Positions 41,789 to 49,782 of a stretch of 64,000 nucleotides of DNA are shown here, one piece after another (positions within the stretch are counted from its first letter, which is position 1; each line of letters starts with the position of its first letter). A program made the translations under genes and the position numbers. This DNA is from JBBQLG01 sp964251665 (GTDB taxonomy: Bacteria; Bacteroidota; Bacteroidia; Cytophagales; Spirosomataceae), in the NCBI GenBank assembly GCA_964251665.1, contig CAXUKO010000001.1, forward strand, positions 434,001 to 498,000, given 5' to 3'. The notes below the pieces were generated by a model. The model saw only the letters and a program-made list of their open reading frames with translations. It was not told the origin of the DNA and did not search any database.

Positions 41789-44590
41789 TCAAAAAGTAGC
41801 GGAGACGTTCACGAAGTAGTAACCGCCATTAAACCCGAATTGGGTGGCATTGCGGCTGTAGATGAACCGCCCGAACGACGTATTATCCTGTACCGCTGTG
41901 CCATAGCGCTCGGGCGTTGGCACAAGCGTGGCTCGCAGCCGGTCGGGGTAAACGTCGAACAGATTGTTGGCACCGATGGTCAGATTCACGTTTTTCAGGA
42001 TGCGGTACGATCCGTTAAGATCCGTGATAAGGCGGGGGCTGGCTGTTTCGTCTAAAGCCGGATTCGCCGGGTCGTAGGACGCCACCTCACCGAAGCGCGA
42101 GACCCGGAGAACAGCTCCGAACTTGCGCAGCCGGTAGTTGAACGTTAGCTGAACTTTGCTCCGGGGCTGGCCCAGCGTCAGCCGGGCGCTGTCCTGGCGG
42201 TTAAACAGGAAATTGCCAAACGTAACATCGTTCGGGATATTGGCCGGCCGTTTAATGTCGCCCACAACAGTGGTGTGGTTGAAATTGGCCGCCAGCGTTA
42301 CGTCGAGCGTACCCGTGTTCAGGCGTGGGTTGGTGGCCAGAACAACATCAAGTCCCTGCGTTCGGGTATTGACTGCATTGGCGAAAAACTGCGCACTGTT
42401 CACATCCGTTTGCCCGGCTCCGTTCAGGATGTTAGCCACAAGCAGCCCCGCCCCGCTGGTGCCGCGCGAAAACTGGTTGCTGTAGATAATCCGGTTGGTA
42501 ATGTCAATCTGATACGCGTCGATGGTCAGGCTGACGTTGCTGAGCGGCCGTGAGGTGATACCAATGCTGTAGTTGACTGACCGCTCGGCCCCCAGCGAGG
42601 GCACACCAAACGCCTGGGCAATGGGACTGTTATTGCGGAACGTACCCGTCTGGCGCGGTTCCAGCCCCTGCCCCGTCGACACGAATACCGTACTGATGGC
42701 GCTGAAATAGCGTTGGTGCAGCGAGGGCGCCCGGAAGCCGTTGCTGAGCGAGCCCCGCAGCGAAAACACATCGCTGAACCGGTAGCGGGCGGCCAGTTTT
42801 CCGGCCAGATTACCCCCAAAGTCACTGTAGTACTCGTAACGCCCGGCGGTGTTGATGAGCAGCCGGTCGGTCACGTCCGATTCCAGATCAAGATACGCCC
42901 CGTATACCTGGCGGTGGGCGTTTACGGCATTGGATGGTTGATAGCCCGGAAATACCTGCGACCCGCCGATCTGACCCGATTGCGGACTGAAATTCAGGTA
43001 CGATGCAGCTTCACCGGGCTTGATCCGGTACTGATCGTTGCGGTAAGTAACCCCGGCGGCTACGTTGAACGAGGGCAACCCTAATTGCTTCCCGAAGTCT
43101 TTGGCGGCTCCGGCATCGGCCGTGTTCTGGTAAAAGGAGAGGGTACCGGCGTAAAATGAAGTTGGGTTGTTGAGCGGGCCGAGGTACGCCAGCGACGCGT
43201 TGTTGGAGTTGGTGACGTCGAAGCGGAATGAATTGCCACCGTACACATTGCTGACGTCCCACCGCCAGCCCTTCGTTTCGCCATTAACACCCATCAGCAG
43301 CGACTGGTCATTGATACTCGACTGGATATTGGGCAGAAACCCGTTGGGGTACAAGGTCGATATAACCTGCGTGGTTTGGTAGGGATAACGGTAAAAACCC
43401 GCTGCCAGCCCACGGCGGTAATTCAGACCGCCCGTCGCGTAAAAACTGGCTGATGTACCCGACAACGGCACCCGGGCATTCAGAAAGAAACCGGCATTAT
43501 CGACCCGGGCATTACCGACCTGCAGGTTGTTGCTGAGGTTAAAATTATTCTGGCGAATCAGCGCCTGGTCCTGCTGGTATAGTGCCTGACGTCGGGCTAC
43601 GTAGGCCGCAGCTGTTTCGCCGGTTTGCTGATTCACATTCCAGTTGACATAAACCGGCCCGGTGTAGTCGCCTGCCCGGTTGGTTGCGCCCCGGTGGCGT
43701 ACCTCCCCCGTCAGGCTCAGAAAACCGCCCTTCGCCAGCTTGAACCCGTGGTTAATCCCTATCTGCGCCACCTGGCCGTCGCCTTTGTACTGCTGGCCCA
43801 ACTGCGCCACAACCGACGTGCCCGGCTGTTCTTTCAGCCGCAGGTTAATCACTCCCGCAATGGCGTCGGAGCCGTATTGCGACGAAGCACCGTCGCGCAG
43901 GACCTCCACCCGCTCGATGGCCGACGACGGAATCGCGTTCAGATCGGTGCCAACCGAGCCCCGCCCGACGGTACCATTAATGTTGATGAGTGCCTGATTA
44001 TGCTGGCGTTTTCCGTTAAGCAGCACCAGCACCTGATCAGGCCCAAGACCCCGGAGGGTAGCCGGATCAACGTGGTCGGTACCATCCGAAACCGTTTGCC
44101 GCGACGAGTTAAACGAGGGGGCTACGAAGGTTAACTGCTGCGTAATATCGACCTGCCCGGTAGCGACCAGATCGCGCGACTGAATCACATCTACCGGAGC
44201 AACCGTCTGGGTGCTGGAGCGGGCCTGCGTTGACCGGGAGCCTACCACTACTACTTCGTTTAGGCTGGCTAAGCTTTCCAACAGTTGTACATCGGCCGTG
44301 GTGACGCTTCCCGCCGTTACCTGCACCGGAATAGTTTGGGTGGTATAGCCCACAAAACTGACGCGCAGTGTGTAGTTGCCGGGTGCCAGTGTGAGCGTAT
44401 AAGTGCCATCCGCATTGGTAATGGCACCGGTGCTCTGCCCGGTTACCAGAATGGCGACTCCCGGCAGGTTAGCGCCGGTGGTAGCATCAGTGACCCGGCC
44501 CTGAACCGATTGCGCCAGGGTGCTGGTGATGGTTAACAACCAGAAGATACTACCTGCCAGAAATTTGTAGAGAATGTATTGGTGTTGCAT
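41789..44590 (-). CDS. TonB-dependent receptor
   Basis: This 933-residue outer-membrane receptor has a signal peptide (ending STLAQ, about residue 27), a carboxypeptidase-like domain (about 30-115; VTDATTGANLPGVAILVTGQ and YTLRVSFVGYTTQTIPVQV), a plug (about 125-255; GPDQVLVLLNGKRQHNQALI, VEVLRDGASSQYGSDAIAGV) and a barrel ending in VNVSATF. The conserved GSDAIAGVINLRLK and the final aromatic residue support it. Ligand unknown; no SusD or DUF4249 gene is adjacent. The P450 gene follows on the same strand 64 bases later. Confidence 0.93.
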   Translation of the reverse strand: MQHQYILYKFLAGSIFWLLTITSTLAQSVQGRVTDATTGANLPGVAILVTGQSTGAITNADGTYTLTLAPGNYTLRVSFVGYTTQTIPVQVTAGSVTTADVQLLESLASLNEVVVVGSRSTQARSSTQTVAPVDVIQSRDLVATGQVDITQQLTFVAPSFNSSRQTVSDGTDHVDPATLRGLGPDQVLVLLNGKRQHNQALININGTVGRGSVGTDLNAIPSSAIERVEVLRDGASSQYGSDAIAGVINLRLKEQPGTSVVAQLGQQYKGDGQVAQIGINHGFKLAKGGFLSLTGEVRHRGATNRAGDYTGPVYVNWNVNQQTGETAAAYVARRQALYQQDQALIRQNNFNLSNNLQVGNARVDNAGFFLNARVPLSGTSASFYATGGLNYRRGLAAGFYRYPYQTTQVISTLYPNGFLPNIQSSINDQSLLMGVNGETKGWRWDVSNVYGGNSFRFDVTNSNNASLAYLGPLNNPTSFYAGTLSFYQNTADAGAAKDFGKQLGLPSFNVAAGVTYRNDQYRIKPGEAASYLNFSPQSGQIGGSQVFPGYQPSNAVNAHRQVYGAYLDLESDVTDRLLINTAGRYEYYSDFGGNLAGKLAARYRFSDVFSLRGSLSNGFRAPSLHQRYFSAISTVFVSTGQGLEPRQTGTFRNNSPIAQAFGVPSLGAERSVNYSIGITSRPLSNVSLTIDAYQIDITNRIIYSNQFSRGTSGAGLLVANILNGAGQTDVNSAQFFANAVNTRTQGLDVVLATNPRLNTGTLDVTLAANFNHTTVVGDIKRPANIPNDVTFGNFLFNRQDSARLTLGQPRSKVQLTFNYRLRKFGAVLRVSRFGEVASYDPANPALDETASPRLITDLNGSYRILKNVNLTIGANNLFDVYPDRLRATLVPTPERYGTAVQDNTSFGRFIYSRNATQFGFNGGYYFVNVSATF

Positions 44591-44861
44591 AGACTTTGTA
44601 CGGCCCTTTTTTACTGCATATACCGGGGCATGCTTACAAACCGACTCGTTTGGTAGCGTAGTTGATAAAATAGCGTTTTCAGTGAGGAAACGGTCCGCTA
44701 CGGCCGCTGAACAGGGTCGGCCGAAGTCCTGCTATGGCTGATAACCCAATTCGCAGCGGTGGTTTTAGACGGGCCGTTTGCTCATTTGCCCCGGTTGCCG
44801 CAAACGATTTGGCGCGGGGGTGGTATAGCTATTTCACGGTAAACGCATAAACTACTAACCC

Positions 44862-45764
44862 ATGAATTCAACAACCGAGAATGCAGAAACAGCTTTGCAG
44901 GACCCGCTGACCAAATATCCGCAGCCGCCGTATCCGAATCAGGCACAGGGGACACCCGGCAGTGAAACCGATATGCAGCTGAAAGCCGATCATGGCGAAA
45001 CGTCGTATCGGGGTTCGGGTAAGCTGACTGGTCGTAAAGCCCTGATTACGGGGGGCGACTCTGGCATTGGCCGGGCGGTAGCCATTGCTTTTGCCCGCGA
45101 AGGTGCCGATGTGCTGATTGCTTACCTCGACGAAGATGACGATGCGCAGGAAACCGCCCGGCTGGTAGAGGAAGCTGGCCGGAAAGCGGTATGTGTGCCC
45201 GGCGACATCCGCGACGAAGCGCACTGCCAGCAACTGATTCAGCGGGCGGTCAGCGAACTGGGCGGGCTGGATATTCTGGTCAACAATGCCGCTTTCCAGA
45301 TGGCACATGAGTTGTTGCAGGACATCAGCAGCGAAGAGTTGGACCGTACGTTCCGCACCAATATCTTCGCCATGTTCTACCTCTGCAAAGCGGCCGAGCA
45401 GCACCTTAAACCCGGCAGTACGGTGGTAAATACCACGTCTGTAAACGCCTACAAGCCGAGTCCTCAATTGCTGGCCTATGCCGCTACCAAAGCCGCAATT
45501 CAGAACTTTACGGCCAATTTGGGTCAGGTCTGGGCCGAGAAAGGCATTCGGGTGAACTGCGTGGCACCGGGACCGATCTGGACCCCGCTGATACCATCGA
45601 CGATGCCGCCGGAAAAGGTAAAAACCTTTGGAGGGGACGTACCCCTGAAACGGGCTGGTCAACCCGCCGAACTGGCTCCTATTTATGTGCTGCTGGCCTC
45701 CGATGATTCGAGCTACATGACGGGCAGCACCGTATAGGTAACGGGTGGTTCGCCCACCATCTAA
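44862..45764 (+). CDS. SDR-family oxidoreductase with in-frame TAG near the C-terminus
   Basis: The uninterrupted ORF gives 291 residues ending in MTGSTV at a TAG (45735-45737). The frame continues with VTGGSPTI and a TAA at 45762-45764, the usual end of this dehydrogenase group, so the true product was probably 300 residues with Gln in place of TAG. Domains: a 50-residue N-terminal tail (TKYPQPPYPNQAQG), Rossmann ITGGDSGIGRAVAIAFA, NNAAFQ and catalytic Tyr-Lys in YAATKAAIQNF. It resembles the YdaD/YhdF/YghA group of stress-related dehydrogenases. A ferritin-like gene follows. The missing tail normally contributes to oligomer contacts, so activity without readthrough is uncertain. Confidence 0.85.
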
Positions 45765-45828
45765 ACGGGTTGCCCCGTTTCCTCATTCGGGCAGAAATTT
45801 CAGAGACACTCATTTTTACGTGCAGTTC

Positions 45829-45864
45829 TACTGCCGGAATGGGCGTGTGCTCATTCCGGCAGTA
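45829..45864. repeat. Hairpin upstream of the ferritin-like gene
   Basis: Perfect 13-bp inverted repeat TACTGCCGGAATG / CATTCCGGCAGTA around a ten-base loop, without a T-run. It may terminate the SDR gene or sit in the leader of the next one. Confidence 0.6.
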
Positions 45865-45904
45865 AAGCATTACATCACAACAAAACGCTAATCCCAACAC
45901 AGGT

Positions 45905-46393
45905 ATGAAAACAATGGACGAGTTCATGGAGCACACCATTCAGGATCTGTACTCCGCCGAACAGCAGGCCCTGGAGGCTATGCCACAACTCATGCAGCAG
46001 GCCCAGAACGATCAGATTCGTCAGGCTTTCGAGGTGCATCAGCGCGAAACGGAACAACAGGTGCAACGGCTGGAACAGATTGCCCAGCAGCTGGGTATTG
46101 ATCCCAACGGCGAAACCTGCATGGCTATGCAGGGGCTGATTGAAGAAGCTCAGGACCTGCTCGACCAACTTGAGCCGGGCGAACTGGCCGATGCCGCTAT
46201 CATCGGCGCTGCGCAGAAAATGGAACATTACGAAATCGCGGCTTACGGTACTGCCCGGACACTGGCGCAACAGGCTGGTCAGACGCAGGCCGCTGATTTG
46301 CTCCAGCAGACACTACAGGAGGAAAAAGCGACGGATGAGAAACTGACTCAGATTGCCACCAGCGGAGTTAATCAGCAGGCAGCTCAGTCGTAA
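45905..46393 (+). CDS. YciE-like ferritin-like protein (DUF892)
   Basis: This 162-residue four-helix bundle protein has the DUF892/YciE layout, with metal-ligand-type Glu/His residues in the helices (HTIQDLYSAEQQALEAMPQL, EVHQRETEQQVQRLEQIAQQ, KMEHYEIAAYGTARTLAQQA, EEKATDEKL). Such proteins are stress-associated and bind a di-metal centre. It is located after an SDR of a stress-related group, in keeping with a general stress module. Neither target nor metal can be assigned from sequence. A terminator follows. Confidence 0.9.
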   Translation: MKTMDEFMEHTIQDLYSAEQQALEAMPQLMQQAQNDQIRQAFEVHQRETEQQVQRLEQIAQQLGIDPNGETCMAMQGLIEEAQDLLDQLEPGELADAAIIGAAQKMEHYEIAAYGTARTLAQQAGQTQAADLLQQTLQEEKATDEKLTQIATSGVNQQAAQS

Positions 46394-46401
46394 TTGAAAC
46401 T

Positions 46402-46448
46402 AACCAGGTAGGCCGTTGATCGTATCGCGGACTACCTGGTTTCTTTTT
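46402..46448 (+). terminator. Terminator after the ferritin-like gene
   Basis: AACCAGGTAG / CTACCTGGTT with a 20-base loop is followed by TCTTTTTAT. The first arm starts nine bases after the stop. Confidence 0.75.
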
Positions 46449-46487
46449 ATCCAACAACAGTAACTGGCGGTACTCAATAGTAACAGG

Positions 46488-46736
46488 ATGAAAATCGGCG
46501 AACGCTTACAGAAACATCTCGATAAAAAGTACGAGCCATCGCGCATGATAGCCATGACGTTCGGCCGCTACGATGTGGCGTTCAAAACCGACGAGGAAGG
46601 CAACCCGATTCTGATGTTCATGGGCAAAGCCGACGAACGGGGCATTATCAAAGGCGATCAGTTTGCCCGCCGACTGGTTAAAGATGCCAGCGGAAAAATA
46701 GTGAAAGACCACTGGGATTATAAAGGCAAGGTGTGA
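46488..46736 (+). CDS. Small conserved hypothetical protein
   Basis: This 82-residue protein is not recognised. It is basic and without a signal peptide or membrane helix. Segments include ALK-type helix MKIGERLQKHLDKKYEPSRM and a strand-rich middle (FGRYDVAFKTDEEGNPILMF), with a C-terminal AGKIV-like region (VKDASGKIVKDHWDYKGKV). It is flanked by terminators on both sides, so it is monocistronic. A function cannot be proposed. Confidence 0.65.
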   Translation: MKIGERLQKHLDKKYEPSRMIAMTFGRYDVAFKTDEEGNPILMFMGKADERGIIKGDQFARRLVKDASGKIVKDHWDYKGKV

Positions 46737-46791
46737 CAAGAGATGACTCCCGCGCTGGTTATGGCTGGCCGTTTTTTTATAGTACTATGAA

Positions 46792-46823
46792 AAAGCCGCA
46801 TTCCCTTAAGAAAATGCGGCTTT
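46792..46823. terminator. Bidirectional terminator
   Basis: AAAGCCGCATT / AATGCGGCTTT, 11 bp, lies between the convergent hypothetical gene and the toxin gene and has A and T tracts at its ends. Confidence 0.75.
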
Positions 46824-46858
46824 CGCGTTGATGTATGGGTTCTACTTACTCCAATTGT

Positions 46859-47110
46859 TTACCGGTAAACATCGCGTCGATTGCCAACTTTAAGCACCTC
46901 TATCAACAGCACGTCGTCTTGTATTGAGTAGATAATCCGGTAATCGCCAACTCGTATCCGGTAATTTTCAGAACCTGATAGTTTGATACACTTGGGTGGA
47001 CGAGGCTGGTCGGCTAATTTATAAATAGCGTTGATCAGCCGCTCTGCTGTCTGAACCGGCAACTTATCCAACACTTTTTCGGCCGTTTCTGTGATCAGAA
47101 TTTCATACAT
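46859..47110 (-). CDS. RelE/ParE-family toxin
   Basis: This 83-residue protein has the RelE/StbE fold. It starts MYEILITETAEKVLDKLP, continues with INAIYKLADQPRPPKCIKLS, and has the core YRIRVGDYRIIYSIQDDVLL and the end LKVGNRRDVYR, where the basic residues Arg-Arg and terminal Tyr-Arg fit an mRNA-cleaving toxin. It overlaps the antitoxin stop by eight bases (ATGTATGA), indicating translational coupling. Type II toxin-antitoxin locus; target not deducible. Confidence 0.88.
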   Translation of the reverse strand: MYEILITETAEKVLDKLPVQTAERLINAIYKLADQPRPPKCIKLSGSENYRIRVGDYRIIYSIQDDVLLIEVLKVGNRRDVYR

Positions 47111-47297
47111 CGGCCTGTTTTTTCTTAGCCAGAATACGTCTGGCTACTTCATCGAACTTCTTTTTCGGTTCAGCTTTCAACTGTTCCGCTTCCAGCCCAT
47201 CCAAAAAATCCTGTAAAGCGTCTTTGTAAAGCTCAGCATCGATCTGAACCGCTTTCAAGTGGTCCTGCTCGTCACGCAGATAGGTAATTCCTTTCAT
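47103..47297 (-). CDS. Antitoxin of the RelE-type pair
   Basis: This 64-residue protein is acidic in its middle (ELYKDALQDFLDGLEAEQLK) and basic at its end (KKKFDEVARRILAKKKQADV). Size, position directly upstream of and overlapping the toxin gene, and the palindrome before it identify it as the antitoxin. The N-terminal part (ITYLRDEQDHLKAVQIDAEL) looks like a beta strand plus helix that could bind the operator; I cannot assign it to a named antitoxin family. Confidence 0.75.
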   Translation of the reverse strand: MKGITYLRDEQDHLKAVQIDAELYKDALQDFLDGLEAEQLKAEPKKKFDEVARRILAKKKQADV

Positions 47298-47308
47298 CTA
47301 GCTGTTCG

Positions 47309-47325
47309 TTTGTGAAACAAAATTA
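47309..47325 (-). promoter_or_regulatory. Promoter and operator of the toxin-antitoxin pair
   Basis: TTTGT-GAA-ACAAA (47309-47321) is a perfect palindrome; it overlaps CAAAATTA (47318-47325), which read on the minus strand is a TAATTTTG -7 element. This is the usual arrangement for autorepression by an antitoxin or complex. Confidence 0.5.
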
Positions 47326-47330
47326 ACGAT

Positions 47331-49445
47331 TTATTTGCTGGCGACTTCTTTCAGGGTGGTGATGCCCATGTTCCAGAACATGAATGAGTAAATATCGGCC
47401 GTTTCTTCAAGGGCTTTTTTGGTATTGCTCGACCCGTGACCGGAGTTGGTCTGAATGCGAATCAGCACGGGATTCGGGCCTTTGTACGTATCCTGCAATG
47501 TCGCTGCGTACTTAAACGAATGGGCGGGCACCACGCGGTCGTCGTGATCGGCGGTGGTAATCATCGTTGCGGGGTAGTTCAGGCCGGGTTTGATGTTGTG
47601 AATCGGCGAATACTTGTACAGGGCAGCAAACTCACCGGCGTTATCGCTGGAGCCGTAATCACTCACCCAGCCCCAGCCCACCGTGAATTTGTGGAACCGC
47701 AGCATGTCCATAACGCCAACGGCCGGAAACGCCACGCCAAACAGGTCGGGCCGCTGATTGATGACGGCACCCACCAGCAACCCGCCGTTGGAACCGCCCT
47801 CTAGGGCCAGTTTTTTGGGCGACGTGTACTTCTGGGCAATCAGGTACTCGGCTGCGGCAATACAGTCGTCAAATACGTTTTGTTTCTTCAGCTTCATACC
47901 GCCTTCGTGCCATTTTTCGCCGTATTCGCCCCCGCCCCGCAGGTTCATCTGCACATAGATGCCGCCCTGCTCCAGAAATGGAATCCGCAAAGCACTGAAA
48001 TTAGGGGGTAAACTGATGTTGAAACCGCCGTAACCATACAGCAGCGTTGGGTTCTGACCATCGAGGGCAGTACCCTTGCGGTAGGTAATGAACATCGGCA
48101 CCTTGGTACCGTCTTTGCTGGTACAAAACACCTGTTTGGTTTCGTAATCGGTTGGGGCGAATTGTACCTCCGGCTGGCGGAATACGGTGCTTTTGCCGGT
48201 GGCGATGTCATAGCGGTAAATCGTAGGCGGGAAGGTAAACGACGTGAAGGTGTAGAACACAAATTTATCGTAGCGCTCCCCACCGAAGCCACTTGCTGTA
48301 CCCACAGCAGGTAGCTGAATTTCCTTTTCGGCCTTGCCGCTGGCCAGATCATAAACCTGCACCCGTGTGGTAACGTCTTTCAGGTAATCGGCGAAAAGTT
48401 TGCCGCCTGCCGTGCCCACGCTTTCGAGTTTCTCGGGCTTTTCGGCCACAAAATCAGTCAGTTTCCCTGTGCGCGGCTGCACCCGGGAGACTTTGTAGTT
48501 AGGCGCTCCATTGTTGTGGCGTACCAGCAGGTCGTCGCCGATGTTGTCGATGACGTCGTAGTTGTATTTAAATCCCTCAAACAGCCGGGTAAACGTCTTG
48601 TCGCCTTTGGCCAGGTCTTTGTACCAGACTTCGGAGCCGTCGGTGCCTTCGGCGATGTTCAGAATCAGGAAACGTTCGTCTTCGGTGGTTTGCGCACCAA
48701 AGTACCGGAGGGGATGGGTTTTGTCCTCGTAAATGAGCGGGTCGGCGGTTTGGGCGGTGCCGATTTTGTGGAAATACACTTTCTGAAACTCGTTCTTGGA
48801 CGATAATTCCTGACCAGCAGCCGGTTTATCATAGCGGCTGTAGTAAAAGCCATCGCCCTGCCAGGCTGCTCCGCCGAACTTGGTCCACTCAATTTTATCG
48901 GGTAATATCTGGCCCGTGTTCATGTCCATTACCTGAATGTCCTGCCAGTCCGAACCGGCTTTGGAGAGAGCATAGGCGGCATAGCGGCCATTCTTCGAGA
49001 GGACAAACCCGGTCAGGCGAGTGGTGCCGTCGGCGGCTAATTTGTTCGGATCAATCACCACTTCGGGTTTTCCATCGAGACCTTTCTGACGGTACAGCAC
49101 CGACTGATTCTGTAGGCCATCGTTCTTACGGAAGTAAAAGTAGTCGCCCTTGCGGCTGGGGGCGGTGTATTTAGGGTAATTAAATACCTGTTCGAGCCGG
49201 TTTTGCAACTGCTTGCGGTACGGTATTTTCTCTAAATAGTCGAAGGTTACCTTGTTTTCGGCTTTTACCCATTCGGCGGTTTCGGCCGAACGGTCATCTT
49301 CGAGCCACCGATAAGGGTCAGCTACTTTGGTGCCGTGATAGTCATCCGTGTGATCCACCTTTCGGGCTTGTGGATAAGGTAATTGGGCCATTGCCAGTGA
49401 GGAAGTAAACAGGATTGCGAGACCTGCGGTAGATTGTTTATTCAT
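47331..49445 (-). CDS. Prolyl oligopeptidase (S9A)
   Basis: This 704-residue serine peptidase cuts after proline in short peptides. A signal peptide precedes it (1 to about 20, SSLAMAQ), so it acts in the periplasm or outside. The N-terminal seven-bladed propeller (about 70-430) has recognisable strands such as DPYRWLEDDRSAETAEWVKA. The catalytic domain has EGGSNGGLLVGAV (Ser near residue 550), the Asp region TTADHDDRVVPAHSFKYAA and the His in SGHGSSNTKK. The ATG giving MNKQSTAG is chosen because it starts the signal peptide. Confidence 0.93.
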   Translation of the reverse strand: MNKQSTAGLAILFTSSLAMAQLPYPQARKVDHTDDYHGTKVADPYRWLEDDRSAETAEWVKAENKVTFDYLEKIPYRKQLQNRLEQVFNYPKYTAPSRKGDYFYFRKNDGLQNQSVLYRQKGLDGKPEVVIDPNKLAADGTTRLTGFVLSKNGRYAAYALSKAGSDWQDIQVMDMNTGQILPDKIEWTKFGGAAWQGDGFYYSRYDKPAAGQELSSKNEFQKVYFHKIGTAQTADPLIYEDKTHPLRYFGAQTTEDERFLILNIAEGTDGSEVWYKDLAKGDKTFTRLFEGFKYNYDVIDNIGDDLLVRHNNGAPNYKVSRVQPRTGKLTDFVAEKPEKLESVGTAGGKLFADYLKDVTTRVQVYDLASGKAEKEIQLPAVGTASGFGGERYDKFVFYTFTSFTFPPTIYRYDIATGKSTVFRQPEVQFAPTDYETKQVFCTSKDGTKVPMFITYRKGTALDGQNPTLLYGYGGFNISLPPNFSALRIPFLEQGGIYVQMNLRGGGEYGEKWHEGGMKLKKQNVFDDCIAAAEYLIAQKYTSPKKLALEGGSNGGLLVGAVINQRPDLFGVAFPAVGVMDMLRFHKFTVGWGWVSDYGSSDNAGEFAALYKYSPIHNIKPGLNYPATMITTADHDDRVVPAHSFKYAATLQDTYKGPNPVLIRIQTNSGHGSSNTKKALEETADIYSFMFWNMGITTLKEVASK

Positions 49446-49782
49446 AAAACTGGGGGACAAGGTTAGCGTTTAAAGTTCGGCCATTTACACTGCTAAAGCA
49501 AGTCAGGCATGTTTTGTGCTTTTGCATAGAATGGATAACCCATTGGCGTGTTGCCCGGGAGATGCTGAAAAGAAGTTTCATTAATTTGTAATTTCATTAA
49601 TATTGGTAACTTTTCTACACCTTTATGCTATACACCCTACTACTGATTTAGAAAGTTTGGATCAGGCTTGTCATACAGCCAAAGGTCTATCTATAAAATC
49701 ATTAAACCATTGATTATCAAGGCTTGGCTGAGTGATCTAGGCACACACTACGTATAGGTCATGTAGACTGACAGTTGACACT
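49446..49782. other. AT-rich intergenic region before the histidine kinase
   Basis: These 337 bases contain a short direct repeat (TTTCATTAAT twice, around 49580-49600) and no ORF or stable hairpin that I could support. The histidine kinase promoter is presumably inside, but no consensus pair was found. Confidence 0.4.

Noticed and set aside
42156..44134. Long ORFs on the plus strand opposite the TonB receptor
   Set aside because: High-GC antisense frames of a conserved receptor; no start signal and no recognisable domain.
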